Shown here: positions 8,859-17,569 of the stretch, piece after piece | How positions within the stretch are numbered: position 1 is the first letter of the stretch | How the letters are laid out: every line of letters starts with the position of its first letter | NCBI RefSeq assembly: GCF_029891575.1 | Contig: NZ_JARZHF010000013.1 | Location: 25,616-89,615, forward strand | Origin: Salipaludibacillus daqingensis | GTDB lineage: Bacteria > Bacillota > Bacilli > Bacillales > Salisediminibacteriaceae | DNA length: 64,000 nucleotides | Direction of reading: 5' to 3' | Notes under the pieces: generated by a model | The model's database searches: none | What the model was told of the DNA's origin: nothing | Seen by the model: only the letters and a program-made list of their open reading frames with translations | Program-made: the position numbers and the translations under genes

Positions 8859-10307
8859 ATGTATGATGTAACGATTATAGGTGCTGGAGTTGTTGGAACA
8901 GCGATTGCTCGTGAATTAGCAAAATACGATCTGAAAACAGTCTTAGTTGATAAGGAGAATGATGTATCGAATGGAACAACCAAAGCAAATAGTGCTATTG
9001 TTCATGCTGGATTTGACTGTAAACCTAATACCGAGAAAGCAAAAATGAACGTAAGAGGGAATGAAATGTATGAACAAATGTGCAAAGATCTGGACGTCCC
9101 TTTTAAAAAAATAGGTTCTTTCGTCGTAGCTTTTGATGAAGATGATCTGACCACTCTTGATAAATTGAAAAAGCAAGGAGAAATAAACGGTGTACCTGGT
9201 TTGAAGATTTTATCAAAGGAGGAGGTTGAAAAACGAGAGCCTAATCTTTCAAAAGATGTTATTGGAGCGTTATATGCTCCGTCGGCGGGAATTGTTGGTT
9301 CCTATGAATTAGCGATCGCTTTAGCAGAAAATGCAGCAGATAATGGTGTCAACATTTTATTGAATAGCCCTGTGACAAATATCGATAAAACAGCGGAAGG
9401 CTTTCAGATTACTGCGGGTAAAGAAACATTGGTGAGTCACTTTGTTATTAACTGCGCTGGCGTTTACGCAGACAAAATCAATAACTTCGTAAACAAACCG
9501 ACGTTTGAAATATTGCCATTTATTGGGGAATATAACTTGTTTGATAAATCAACAGGAGATTTCTTAAATACGATCGTTTTTCAAGCTCCTTCTAGCAAAG
9601 GAAAGGGTGTTGTATCGTTGCCAACGGTAGAGGGAAACTTCTTAATTGGACCAACATCTGAAGGACCGAAACAACCGAATGATCTTAAGACATCAAGAAA
9701 TGGATTGCAAGAACTTCGTGAAAAAGGAGCGAAAGTGGTACCGAACTTTCCTTTTCATAAAGTCATTACTTCTTTTGCTGGACTTCGTGCGAAAGTGGCT
9801 CACAACGATTTTATTATCGAAGAATCCGAAACGGCTAATTTTATAAACGTAGCAGCGATTGATTCTCCTGGTTTAACAGCAGCGCCTGCGATTGCAGAAA
9901 AAGTTATGGAAATGCTGAAGGATAAACTCGTTGATCTACAAGCAAACATGACATTTGTTCCTACACGAAGACCTGTGACGAGGTTTATGGAATCGTCGAA
10001 CGAAATGAAAGCAGAGTTAATTGGAAAAGATCATCGATACGGGCGGGTAATATGTCGTTGTGAAAACATCACGGAGGCAGAGATTGTTGATATGATTCAT
10101 CGACATGCTGGAGCAACGACGGTTGACGGTGTGAAGCGAAGAATTAGGGCAGGTGCTGGTCGATGCCAAGGTGGTTTTTGTGCTCCTCGAGTGATGGAAA
10201 TATTAGCAAGAGAAAGGAATGTGGATGTTTTATCTATTGTAAAAGACAAACAAGATTCGTATATCTTAACTGGTGAAACAAAAGCGACAACTGTTGAATT
10301 CGTCTGA
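8859..10307 (+). CDS. FAD-dependent glycerol-3-phosphate dehydrogenase-type oxidoreductase with BFD-like [2Fe-2S] domain
   Basis: 482 residues, GlpA-like. An N-terminal FAD fold begins VTIIGAGVVGTAIARELAKY, followed by the DAO substrate domain. From about residue 398 there is a bacterioferritin-associated-ferredoxin-like domain with cysteines at about 399, 401, 436 and 441 (CRC ... CQGGFC) that would bind a [2Fe-2S] cluster. It is first in a tight three-gene operon with a second flavoprotein and a DUF1667 protein. This arrangement is known in Firmicutes and spirochaetes, often near glpK, and resembles an anaerobic dehydrogenase that hands electrons on through iron-sulfur partners. Substrate assignment is by family and context only. 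Confidence 0.8.
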   Translation: MYDVTIIGAGVVGTAIARELAKYDLKTVLVDKENDVSNGTTKANSAIVHAGFDCKPNTEKAKMNVRGNEMYEQMCKDLDVPFKKIGSFVVAFDEDDLTTLDKLKKQGEINGVPGLKILSKEEVEKREPNLSKDVIGALYAPSAGIVGSYELAIALAENAADNGVNILLNSPVTNIDKTAEGFQITAGKETLVSHFVINCAGVYADKINNFVNKPTFEILPFIGEYNLFDKSTGDFLNTIVFQAPSSKGKGVVSLPTVEGNFLIGPTSEGPKQPNDLKTSRNGLQELREKGAKVVPNFPFHKVITSFAGLRAKVAHNDFIIEESETANFINVAAIDSPGLTAAPAIAEKVMEMLKDKLVDLQANMTFVPTRRPVTRFMESSNEMKAELIGKDHRYGRVICRCENITEAEIVDMIHRHAGATTVDGVKRRIRAGAGRCQGGFCAPRVMEILARERNVDVLSIVKDKQDSYILTGETKATTVEFV

Positions 10308-10340
10308 TGTGATCAGCTATTTAGAGGAGGGAAAAAGAAA

Positions 10341-11609
10341 ATGAACTATGATTTAGTAATTATTGGCGGAGGACCAGCGGGATTAGCAGCTGCTATTGAG
10401 GCAAGGGAAAATGGAGTGGAATCCATCTTAGTATTAGAAAGAGATCGGGAGCTAGGCGGAATCTTGCAACAATGTATTCATAATGGATTTGGATTGCATC
10501 GATTTAAAGAAGAGTTAACTGGTCCTGAATATGCGGAAAGATTCATTATGAAATTACACGAGCTATCGATTGCATTTAAATTAGACACAATGGTGTTAGA
10601 TATTACGGAAGAAAAACTGGTAAGTGCAGTAAATACTGTAGATGGATTTTTTCAAATTCAAGCGAAAGCAGTTGTTTTGGCGATGGGATGTTTGGAGCGG
10701 ACAAGAGGTGCGATTAATATTCCTGGAACTCGCGCAGCAGGAGTTTATACTGCAGGAACAGCACAAAGATTTGTCAATATGGAAGGGTATATGGTTGGTA
10801 AAGATGTGGTTATAGTTGGTTCCGGAGATATAGGACTAGTGATGGCACGTCGGATGACATTGGAAGGAGCAAATGTTCATGCGGTTGTAGAGCTGATGCC
10901 GTATTCAGGAGGATTAGCGAGAAATATCGTTCAGTGCCTGAACGATTTCGATATCCCCTTGCTTTTAAGCCATACGGTAACGGAAGTAAGAGGAGAGAGT
11001 CGAGTTGAAGAAGTGGTTATTGCAAAAGTGGATGAACAAAATCGACCGATTGAAGGGACAGAACAAGTCATTACATGTGATACGTTATTATTATCCGTTG
11101 GACTAATTCCAGAAAATGAACTTTCTAAAAAGGCAAGTGTGGAAATAAACCCATTAACAGGTGGTCCGGTTGTGAATGAATCGATGGAAACATCCGTACC
11201 TGGAATATTTGCTTGTGGAAATGTTGTTCATGTGCATGATTTAGTCGACTGGGTAACAGAAGAAAGTTGCAGAGCAGGCAAACACGCTGCTTTATACATT
11301 CAAGATAAACTTGTGAAAAACGACGATCCAATGGTAACGAAAGCAGAAAATGGCGTACGGTATATCGTTCCACATCACGTTCAAACAGATAATCTTGTCG
11401 ATAAGCTTACTCTCATGTTTCGAGTCGACAGTGTCTATGAAAATGTAAGGATTGTTATCAAGAATAACGAAGAGAAAATAAAATCAATTAAAAAGAGACA
11501 CCTTGTTCCTGCTGAAATGGAGTCAGTTCATTTAAAAACGAGAGATATCGAAAAACTCCAAGCTGGAACCCTTTCTGTATCTTTGGAATTAGAGGAGGTT
11601 GTCCAATGA
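10341..11609 (+). CDS. NAD(P)/FAD-dependent oxidoreductase, second subunit of the GlpA-like operon
   Basis: 422 residues with two dinucleotide folds: FAD at the N-terminus (LVIIGGGPAGLAAAIEARE) and a second at about 154 (VVIVGSGDIGLVMARRM). MGCLERTRGA and the C-terminal FACGNVVHVHDLVD segment are typical of the class II pyridine nucleotide oxidoreductases that accompany GlpA-like proteins. It probably moves electrons between NAD(P)H and its partner. The gene starts 33 bases after the first gene, behind TTAGAGGAGGG, and its stop overlaps the next start (ATGA). Confidence 0.8.
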   Translation: MNYDLVIIGGGPAGLAAAIEARENGVESILVLERDRELGGILQQCIHNGFGLHRFKEELTGPEYAERFIMKLHELSIAFKLDTMVLDITEEKLVSAVNTVDGFFQIQAKAVVLAMGCLERTRGAINIPGTRAAGVYTAGTAQRFVNMEGYMVGKDVVIVGSGDIGLVMARRMTLEGANVHAVVELMPYSGGLARNIVQCLNDFDIPLLLSHTVTEVRGESRVEEVVIAKVDEQNRPIEGTEQVITCDTLLLSVGLIPENELSKKASVEINPLTGGPVVNESMETSVPGIFACGNVVHVHDLVDWVTEESCRAGKHAALYIQDKLVKNDDPMVTKAENGVRYIVPHHVQTDNLVDKLTLMFRVDSVYENVRIVIKNNEEKIKSIKKRHLVPAEMESVHLKTRDIEKLQAGTLSVSLELEEVVQ

Positions 11610-12013
11610 GTGTAACCGAATTAATTTGTATTACTTGTCCAATAGGCTGTCATTTAGAAGTGGAAAAGGTCATCAATGATGATAATGAAACGGTTAGTTA
11701 TATTGTTCGAGGGAATACGTGCAAACGGGGAGAAAAGTACGGTATTGAAGAAATGACAGCTCCTACGAGGATGGTGACATCCACGGTGAAAGTGGATGGA
11801 GCTCACTTGTCTCGAATTCCTGTGAAAACATCCAAACCGATTCCAAAGGAGAGTATCTTTGAATGTATGAAAGTAATTAATGATGTTAAAATTCATGCAC
11901 CTGTAACGTGTGGAGATGTGATTATCGAGAATTTCTTAGGGTTAGATATCAATATCATTGCTTCACGAAGTATGAAAAAAAGAACAAAAGTTACAGAAAC
12001 AGTTAACGTGTAA
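11606..12013 (+). CDS. DUF1667 iron-sulfur-type protein
   Basis: 135-residue protein with the DUF1667 pattern: CITCPIGC at residues 8-15 and VRGNTCKRGEKYGIEEM followed by a conserved arginine-rich segment, then a late cysteine (VTCGDVI). The cysteine spacing suggests a metal or iron-sulfur site. It is translationally coupled to the preceding flavoprotein. Family members occur almost only in this operon type, so it is probably a small electron-transfer or maturation subunit of the complex. Confidence 0.8.
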   Translation: MSVTELICITCPIGCHLEVEKVINDDNETVSYIVRGNTCKRGEKYGIEEMTAPTRMVTSTVKVDGAHLSRIPVKTSKPIPKESIFECMKVINDVKIHAPVTCGDVIIENFLGLDINIIASRSMKKRTKVTETVNV

Positions 12014-12025
12014 TGAAACTAGATA

Positions 12026-12067
12026 AAAGACAGCCCGCAGCGTATTGATCCGCTGCAGGCTGTCTTT
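12026..12067 (+). terminator. Terminator of the dehydrogenase operon
   Basis: AGACAGCC and GCAGCG arms pair with CGCTGC and GGCTGTCT, followed by TTTG. Confidence 0.8.
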
Positions 12068-12098
12068 GTTTCAGGCAATATAATTATCTGTAGTGAAC

Positions 12099-12218
12099 TT
12101 ATGACCCTTCGTTTGTAAGATACTCTTCTCTAATCACCGATTTTTGCCACTGAATTTGTTGTTCTTCTGCTTCTTTTTTTAAATCTTTCCATTCTTTTGT
12201 TTTGTCATTCTCCGTCAT
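12099..12218 (-). CDS. Small charged protein, 39 residues
   Basis: The minus-strand frame starts ATG at 12218 behind a perfect AGGAGGACTATA and ends TAA at 12099. The product starts MTENDKTKEWKDLKKEAEEQ and has further QIQWQKSVIREEYL; it is hydrophilic, helical and has two tryptophans. I do not recognise a family, but the ribosome site and amino-acid composition look like a real Bacillus small protein. Confidence 0.6.
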   Translation of the reverse strand: MTENDKTKEWKDLKKEAEEQQIQWQKSVIREEYLTNEGS

Positions 12219-12691
12219 TATAGTCCTCCTAGTATTCTCATTCATTCGGCTTTGTATGAAACCTTAGATAAAACTTCATATGTATGAAATTTGTTTATTG
12301 CTTTTATCTTTTCTTACATATTTGGACATAGAACTTCCTTTTCCATGGAAGAAATGGGTAGTAAGATAATCAAATACTAACACGTTATCAGAATTTTCGC
12401 AATACAATGTCTTGTTAAAATATGGTGATATTTGCAAACAAATGATAGAGGATGTTGAAATTATGAGACTTTATTAATGATCGTTGGCATTATAAGGTGT
12501 AAATTAAGCTATTATTGCAATAAAACGTCGGTCTAACATCAAATTTCTTTCAGTTTAAGAAGAAAATACTGTTATGAAGTTAATTTAAATGAGTAAGGGT
12601 GAAGGGATGGGACTAAAAACTGAAAAAATGACAAATTAGTGAACAAATGTCGTTTTCGTTCATGAGATTTATTCCAGACCACTTTTTAATA
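12219..12691. other. Gap of about 470 bases without a recognisable gene
   Basis: AT-rich sequence between the small minus-strand gene and the TetR-operon promoter. No frame with both a ribosome site and coding character was seen on either strand. Confidence 0.5.
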
Positions 12692-12720
12692 TTGACAAAA
12701 ATAATTCCTCAGAATAAAAT
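12692..12720 (+). promoter_or_regulatory. SigA-type promoter of the TetR operon
   Basis: TTGACA (12692-12697), a 17-nt spacer, TAAAAT (12715-12720). Confidence 0.85.
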
Positions 12721-12721
12721 A

Positions 12722-12751
12722 TGACTATATAGTCATATGACTATATAGTCA
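12722..12751. promoter_or_regulatory. Tandem palindromic operator, probably for the TetR protein at 13290
   Basis: Two perfect copies of the palindrome TGACTATATAGTCA lie head to tail with a 16-bp period, starting one base after the -10 hexamer. Binding would block transcription start. The TetR gene is second in the operon, so autoregulation is likely. Confidence 0.8.
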
Positions 12752-12787
12752 CATATGTTTATTACCTTGCGAAGGGAGTGGAGGACG

Positions 12788-13189
12788 GTGAATTATTTTC
12801 AAGTAATTAGTATTTTATTTGGAATCGTCTTGATAGGGGGGAGGCTTCTCATTCATATTATGCCTGAGAAGTGGGCGAGGTTTGAACTTGATCATGTTTA
12901 TAAGCAGAAAAGGCCTTCGTGGGTTTGGATTGTGGGAATGATTTCGCTTATTATTGTAAGTATAACTTGGTACATGCAGCTAACATCAGAAGTTCCTATG
13001 TCAATGATTGTAACAATTGTTGTGACATTAACATTAGTGAAGGTATCCCAAGTCATCTTTAATTATGAACGGTTTCGACAGTTTGCCAAAAAAGCATTGA
13101 CAGAGGATCGAAGTATTATAGTGAAAATAAACATTGTCACGACGGTTTTAGGAGTGATCCTTATCGTACTTGGTGTAAGCATATATTAA
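12788..13189 (+). CDS. Small membrane protein cotranscribed with a TetR regulator
   Basis: 133 residues. The start is the GTG at 12788, preceded by GTGGAGGAC; the longer frame from 12755 would overlap the operator and lacks a ribosome site. Four hydrophobic segments are visible (about residues 5-20, 42-60, 66-85 and 108-130), with a cytoplasmic basic loop between the first two. No family recognised. Being the only non-regulatory gene behind the TetR operator, it is probably what the regulator controls, perhaps a stress or efflux accessory protein. Confidence 0.65.
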   Translation: MNYFQVISILFGIVLIGGRLLIHIMPEKWARFELDHVYKQKRPSWVWIVGMISLIIVSITWYMQLTSEVPMSMIVTIVVTLTLVKVSQVIFNYERFRQFAKKALTEDRSIIVKINIVTTVLGVILIVLGVSIY

Positions 13190-13289
13190 TGTTGCGTTGT
13201 TACTTGTTTGTTGTATTTGAAGAATCTACGAGACTCCTCATGAAATACAGAAACACTTAAAAAGATTGGAATTGGAGGAGAAGTCATAG

Positions 13290-13922
13290 ATGCCAAAAGA
13301 TACTTTCTATAATCTACCTAGTGAAAAGAGGCAATTCATCATTGACGTGATCATCGATGAATTTTACGAATATGGATTTGAAAAAGCAAGTATTAGCAGA
13401 ATTGTTCAGCAAGCTGGAATTGCGAAGGGAAGTTTTTATCAGTATTTTATCAATAAAAATGATCTATTCTCCCATGTAATAGAAATAATCACAGAAAAGA
13501 AATTTGCTTATCTAAAGCATATCCAGGAAGAGATACACGAGTTACCTTTTTTTGATATTTTGACAGAAATGTATATGGGGGCACTTGAGTTTTTGAAAGA
13601 CAATCCGAAGCTTGCTACAATCAGTGATGAATTTATGAAAAATAGTAATGAAGTAAGAAAAAAAATCTTAGGAGAAAATGTGCATAAAAGCAACGAATTT
13701 CTTGCAGGACTGATTCAAAAAGGCATTGATCGAAATGAAATTAATTCTAACATTGACGTTCTTTATCATGCACATATGCTAACATCCATGTCTATTTCCA
13801 TTGGAGACTATTATCGAAATCGTGAAAAGGAAAAGGAGGATAATGAAGTCGATGAAGACGTATATGCAAACCTTGTTCATGAAACGGTCCACCTATTTAA
13901 AAATGGTATAGGGAAAGGTTAA
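13290..13922 (+). CDS. TetR/AcrR family transcriptional regulator
   Basis: 210 residues. The N-terminal helix-turn-helix reads EYGFEKASISRIVQQAGIAKGSFYQYFINKNDLF, the standard TetR pattern; the remaining helices form the ligand and dimer domain. The gene follows the small membrane protein by 100 bases behind GGAGGAG. The tandem palindrome at 12722-12751 is the natural candidate operator. Confidence 0.9.
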   Translation: MPKDTFYNLPSEKRQFIIDVIIDEFYEYGFEKASISRIVQQAGIAKGSFYQYFINKNDLFSHVIEIITEKKFAYLKHIQEEIHELPFFDILTEMYMGALEFLKDNPKLATISDEFMKNSNEVRKKILGENVHKSNEFLAGLIQKGIDRNEINSNIDVLYHAHMLTSMSISIGDYYRNREKEKEDNEVDEDVYANLVHETVHLFKNGIGKG

Positions 13923-14092
13923 CCATTATTTTACTATTTTTGGCACCTGAAGGGTGAAAAAGGCTATACTGAACGAATTTATAATGCGAAGAAAGAGGAA
14001 GTCCCCATGAGACTGCTTCTTTCTCTGCAAGTTTCCCTCTTTTTGGAAGCTGTGTCGAAGCAAATCGAAGCTTATTCGTAAAGGTAAACGCT

Positions 14093-14172
14093 CTTTCCCG
14101 CGGAAGAACGAGCCAAATGAGAACCCGGCAGCGCATGAGCCCGAGGAAGCTCAATGCTCGTCCGTGGGAAAG
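14093..14172. repeat. Long imperfect hairpin in a repeat-like intergenic stretch
   Basis: CTTTCCCGCGG pairs with CCGTGGGAAAG (one mismatch) and ACGAGC pairs with GCTCGT further in. The surrounding 13940-14280 is GC-richer than neighbours and shares the CCGCGGAA / GGAAAGCGAG vocabulary with the centre of the 263-bp elements at 24548 and 50512. It is probably a member or relic of a dispersed Bacillaceae repeat. No gene is seen there. Confidence 0.45.
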
Positions 14173-14277
14173 CGAGTGGAGATCTTCCGTAACTTTTTAT
14201 TTTCAAGGTATATGAGCGATTTATAATCCAGTTGGGTTATCAGCTATATATTAGACTAAATGAGAGTGCCCTATCAG

Positions 14278-14487
14278 CTAACTGGGCCTTGTTTCATTTT
14301 CTTTAGCCACTTCATGAGGTGGTTCTTCTTTTTCCAACTCTCGTGCAGCTTCGATTTTGCCTGAATTCTCTCTCATACTCACCGTACCTCCACCGAGGCC
14401 TTCATTTATCATTCGGTCTACATCAATAAAATATTTTTCTTTGCCTTCATTGGCGTTTTCGAATGGATGATCATTTTTCTTCTTCAT
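14278..14487 (-). CDS. Small hydrophilic protein, 69 residues
   Basis: Starts ATG at 14487, immediately after the stop of the upstream small gene (TAG-ATG), so the two are coupled. The product is charged, with a central segment KYFIDVDRMINEGLGGGTVS and an acidic tail. No membrane segment or known domain recognised. It resembles the many uncharacterised small proteins of spore formers. Confidence 0.55.
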   Translation of the reverse strand: MKKKNDHPFENANEGKEKYFIDVDRMINEGLGGGTVSMRENSGKIEAARELEKEEPPHEVAKENETRPS

Positions 14488-14625
14488 CTAATCCCTCGCT
14501 CTGCTTCTGGGTCCACCGTCTTCAGGGGCAACTTTCGAAATCGTAGTACGTTCCTTCCTATTATTGGGCTGAACTGCATTTTTACTTTCCTGCATATTTC
14601 TCTTCGATTTTGATCGTTTACTCAT
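14488..14625 (-). CDS. Small basic protein, 45 residues
   Basis: The start at 14625 has AAAGGAGGG at good spacing; the longer upstream frame has no ribosome site. The product begins MSKRSKSKRNMQESKNAV and ends VAPEDGGPRSRARD, strongly basic and probably unstructured. It forms a two-gene unit with the next small gene. Function unknown. Confidence 0.55.
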   Translation of the reverse strand: MSKRSKSKRNMQESKNAVQPNNRKERTTISKVAPEDGGPRSRARD

Positions 14626-14891
14626 AGAAAACCCTCCTTTTAACAGTATTTTTTCCTGAAAAAGTTGAAAATATGAATGGGATAAACTGGACGAATAAAT
14701 GAAAAACTCTTTCTTGAATACCTTCTTTGCCAAAGAATTTGTTCAAGAGAAAGACATAATTTGAACAACTTTTCTTCGCTATAATTAAAGCTAACATATG
14801 TACTTTTGCAGCAACTGAAAAGGCCAACTTCGGACAGCAAGTTGGAAAGGTAAATTTTTTGTTTCAGATAGAGAAGAGAGGTGAGGTAATC

Positions 14892-15368
14892 ATGGTCAAG
14901 CATAAAACAGATAAGAAACCATTTTCCTGTAAAGTCCTCATTTTCTTGCATGTGTTTTTAGGTGTAGGGGCAGTTTTTGGAGGCGGAGCGTTCATCATTG
15001 ATAATACTGGAGAAATAATTAATATGCCAATCAGTTTGTTAGAGTCAACTCCGTTTACTAATTTTTTTGTACCAGGGCTTATTTTGTTTTTCATATTAGG
15101 AATTATCCCTTTAATTATCGCTATCTCTCTTTTAAAAACAAAAGAAAGGAAACGAGTGCAACGTTTCAATTTGTTTAAAGATAATTATTGGGCGTGGAGT
15201 TTCTCTCTTTATATTGGTTTTGCACTAATTATCTGGATAAATGTACAAGTGTTTCTTATCAATGCTGTAGAAGTCGTTCATCTCGTATATATAGGAATAG
15301 GAGTGGCGATTCAAGCGGTTACACTTTTACCGTCTGTTCAACAATATTACAAAATAGAGGAAAAATAA
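14892..15368 (+). CDS. Four-helix membrane protein, unknown function
   Basis: 158 residues from the ATG at 14892, which follows AGAGAGGTGAGGT. Four hydrophobic segments (about residues 17-38, 55-80, 103-122 and 128-148) are joined by short charged loops, such as LLKTKERKRVQRF after the second. No family recognised. Single gene with its own terminator. Confidence 0.6.
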   Translation: MVKHKTDKKPFSCKVLIFLHVFLGVGAVFGGGAFIIDNTGEIINMPISLLESTPFTNFFVPGLILFFILGIIPLIIAISLLKTKERKRVQRFNLFKDNYWAWSFSLYIGFALIIWINVQVFLINAVEVVHLVYIGIGVAIQAVTLLPSVQQYYKIEEK

Positions 15369-15395
15369 CTCACTGAGTACCAATGCATTATTTAG

Positions 15396-15427
15396 AAAAG
15401 CTTAGATTTAACTTCTAAGCTTTTTTT
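15396..15427 (+). terminator. Intrinsic terminator
   Basis: AAAAGCTTAGA pairs with TCTAAGCTTTT around a 7-nt loop, followed by a T run. Confidence 0.85.
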
Positions 15428-15665
15428 CGAGTGTTGTGCCAATTTAAGCAACCTATTATGAGAAAAGAACTGGTTATACCCTCATTTTAAATTTCAAATA
15501 TATGTTACAAATCGGTGAATAGACCTATTTTGAAACACAATCATAATATTTTTATTACAAGACTGTTATGTTTGTCTGTTACAGTATGGAATGATAAGAT
15601 GATAACTTGAGTTTAAAACTAGACACCAAGAACGATACACTAATAACTCTTAGGGGGAAGAAAGT

Positions 15666-17030
15666 GTGCTAAAAAAGTTAATAATAGTAATGATGCTCAT
15701 ATGTTTGTCTCCATTTTTTATTGTTAGTGGAGTTTTTGCCACAGAGGAGCTTGAGGACGAACGGGAACAAATAGAGCAAGAGCGTGACGCTGTTCAATCG
15801 AACCTCTCAGATGCTGAGGTTGAACTAGTTGCATTAGTACAGGAGCTAGACGAACTAAATGAACAACTTGAAGATCTCAACGACGCTATTGCGAAAAATG
15901 AGGAGTCGATTGACGAGACGGAAGTAGAGATTGATGAAAATGAAGCAGAAGTTGAAGAGTTAGAGTCAAATATTGAGCGACTTCAAAATGATATCGAACA
16001 ACGCTTCGAATTATTAAAAGATCGTGCGAGCTCTTATCAGAAAAATGGGAGTGGAAATGCGTCTTACATTGAAGTTATTTTAGGAGCAGAGAACTTCGGT
16101 GACTTTATTAGTCGTATCGTAACAATATCTAAAATTGCTAAAGCAGATAACGACTTCATTGAACAACTTGAATTAAATCAACAAGAGTTAGAAAACGCAC
16201 AAGGAAAACATGAGGAAATTCTCCTCGAACTTGAGCATCAAGTGAAAGAGCTTGAGGAATTACATGCACAGATTAAAAAGCAACATGATAAAACGAAAGA
16301 AGTAAGAGACGAAGTGGAAAATAATGAATCAGAGCAAGAAGCACTCATTTCTCAATTAGTGGATGAAGATAAAGATTTAGCTTCTCAAGAAGAACAAATT
16401 CTCGAACGAATCGAAGATGAAATTCGTCGACAAGAAGAAGCTCGAATCGAAGCAGAAAAGCAAGCAGAAATAGAAGCGCAGGCGAAGGCAGAAGAAAAGG
16501 CTCGTCAAGCGGAAGAAAAAGAAGCAGAAGAAGCTCGTCAAGCTGAGGAAGAAGCTGACAAGGCTCGCCAGGCAGAGAAAAAAGCTGCTGAAAAGAAAGC
16601 GGCAGAAGAAAAAGCTAGTCAATCAAATCAAACGAATAGTTCAAACACCAATGACAGTAGTTCATCTAAGAGCTCGGAAAGCTTGAGTAGCCGAAGTTCT
16701 TCTAGTTCAAACAATTCTTCGGGTTCATCCTCTGAAGGTGGAAACTGGCAGACATTCTCAGCAACAGCGTATACAGCTTCCTGTACAGGTTGTTCAGGAG
16801 TGACGAGAACTGGGATTGACTTAAATGCCAATCCGAATGCTCAAGTGATCGCTGTTGATCCAAGTGTGATTCCACTCGGGTCCCGAGTAGAAGTGAAAGG
16901 CTATGGCACTTTTTTAGCTGCAGACACTGGAGGAGCGATTAATGGACGAAAGATTGACATCTTTATGGCAGACCGTTCTGATGCGATAGCATTTGGACGA
17001 CGATCGGTGGAAGTACGTGTTTTAGATTAA
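15666..17030 (+). CDS. Exported coiled-coil protein with C-terminal 3D domain
   Basis: 454 residues, GTG start behind TTAGGGGGA. A signal peptide covers about residues 1-25. Residues about 26-310 are a long acidic coiled coil of the type found at the N-terminus of CwlO/PcsB, with an Ala/Glu/Lys-rich end. A serine/asparagine linker covers about 315-360. The last 95 residues form a 3D (Asp-Asp-Asp) domain, as in YocH and resuscitation-factor-like muralytic enzymes: FSATAYTASCTGCSG, VIAVDPSVIPLGSRVEV, FLAADTGGAIN and KIDIFMAD carry the conserved aspartates. It probably cleaves or remodels peptidoglycan, with the coiled coil controlling or placing the domain. Confidence 0.82.
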   Translation: MLKKLIIVMMLICLSPFFIVSGVFATEELEDEREQIEQERDAVQSNLSDAEVELVALVQELDELNEQLEDLNDAIAKNEESIDETEVEIDENEAEVEELESNIERLQNDIEQRFELLKDRASSYQKNGSGNASYIEVILGAENFGDFISRIVTISKIAKADNDFIEQLELNQQELENAQGKHEEILLELEHQVKELEELHAQIKKQHDKTKEVRDEVENNESEQEALISQLVDEDKDLASQEEQILERIEDEIRRQEEARIEAEKQAEIEAQAKAEEKARQAEEKEAEEARQAEEEADKARQAEKKAAEKKAAEEKASQSNQTNSSNTNDSSSSKSSESLSSRSSSSSNNSSGSSSEGGNWQTFSATAYTASCTGCSGVTRTGIDLNANPNAQVIAVDPSVIPLGSRVEVKGYGTFLAADTGGAINGRKIDIFMADRSDAIAFGRRSVEVRVLD

Positions 17031-17052
17031 ATATGAGACGATAGACTTAAAG

Positions 17053-17092
17053 AACCTCTGACTCTTTTCTAAGAAGACAGAGGTTTTCTTTT
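17053..17092 (+). terminator. Intrinsic terminator after the 3D-domain gene
   Basis: AACCTCTG pairs with CAGAGGTT, followed by TTCTTTT. Confidence 0.8.
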
Positions 17093-17260
17093 ATTCTGAT
17101 GAAGATGCCTTTAATTGGTATCATGTGACAGAAGTTGGTCAACTCATGGGAATTATTCAGTATTTATAAAAAAAGAGCTGGTGTAACGGATGTGTACTTG
17201 GTAAAATATATTCTGTCTAAAATTGTTATTTTGGGTTAAATTATTATTGGAGGTTCTGTT

Positions 17261-17464
17261 ATGGAAGTGAAATTTAAACGGAATTTAACACCTACAGAAA
17301 AGGAAAAAATAAGGCAATATGTAGGGTTTTATAGAGGAATAGCAGTTTTTAAAAATTCTAATTCGCTAGAAGTTATTCCAAAGAAAAAGTTCTCAGAAGA
17401 TGAGCTTTTTGAAACGTTAAAGTCACTAGATGTACCGATAGAAAACGCAGTGGTTACCATTTAA
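17261..17464 (+). CDS. Small protein of 67 residues, unknown function
   Basis: ATG start behind GGAGGTTC. The product is a compact alpha/beta-looking chain (KFKRNLTPTEKEKIRQYVGF ... VIPKKKFSEDELFETL). No cysteine or membrane segment. The terminator stem begins inside its last codons. I do not recognise the family. Confidence 0.6.
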   Translation: MEVKFKRNLTPTEKEKIRQYVGFYRGIAVFKNSNSLEVIPKKKFSEDELFETLKSLDVPIENAVVTI

Positions 17465-17480
17465 CCTCCTGCGTTTTTTT
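17444..17480 (+). terminator. Terminator overlapping the end of the 67-residue gene
   Basis: AACGCAG, inside the coding end, pairs with CTGCGTT, followed by T7. Confidence 0.75.
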
Positions 17481-17569
17481 GTTTGCATTCAGTTTATTTT
17501 TAAAAATACCACTTGTAGGACTATAATAAATGAAATTGTACATTCGTTCGGAAGTATTTATAGATACTT

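Noticed and set aside
15574..15595. WalR-type box (TGTTAT ... TGTTAC) upstream of the 3D-domain gene
   Set aside because: The two hexamers are 7 bases apart, not the 5 of the WalR consensus.
17096..17170. Short frame YSDEDAFNWYHVTEVGQLMG ending before 17170
   Set aside because: No start or ribosome site and it lies right after a terminator; could be a gene remnant but no family was recognised.
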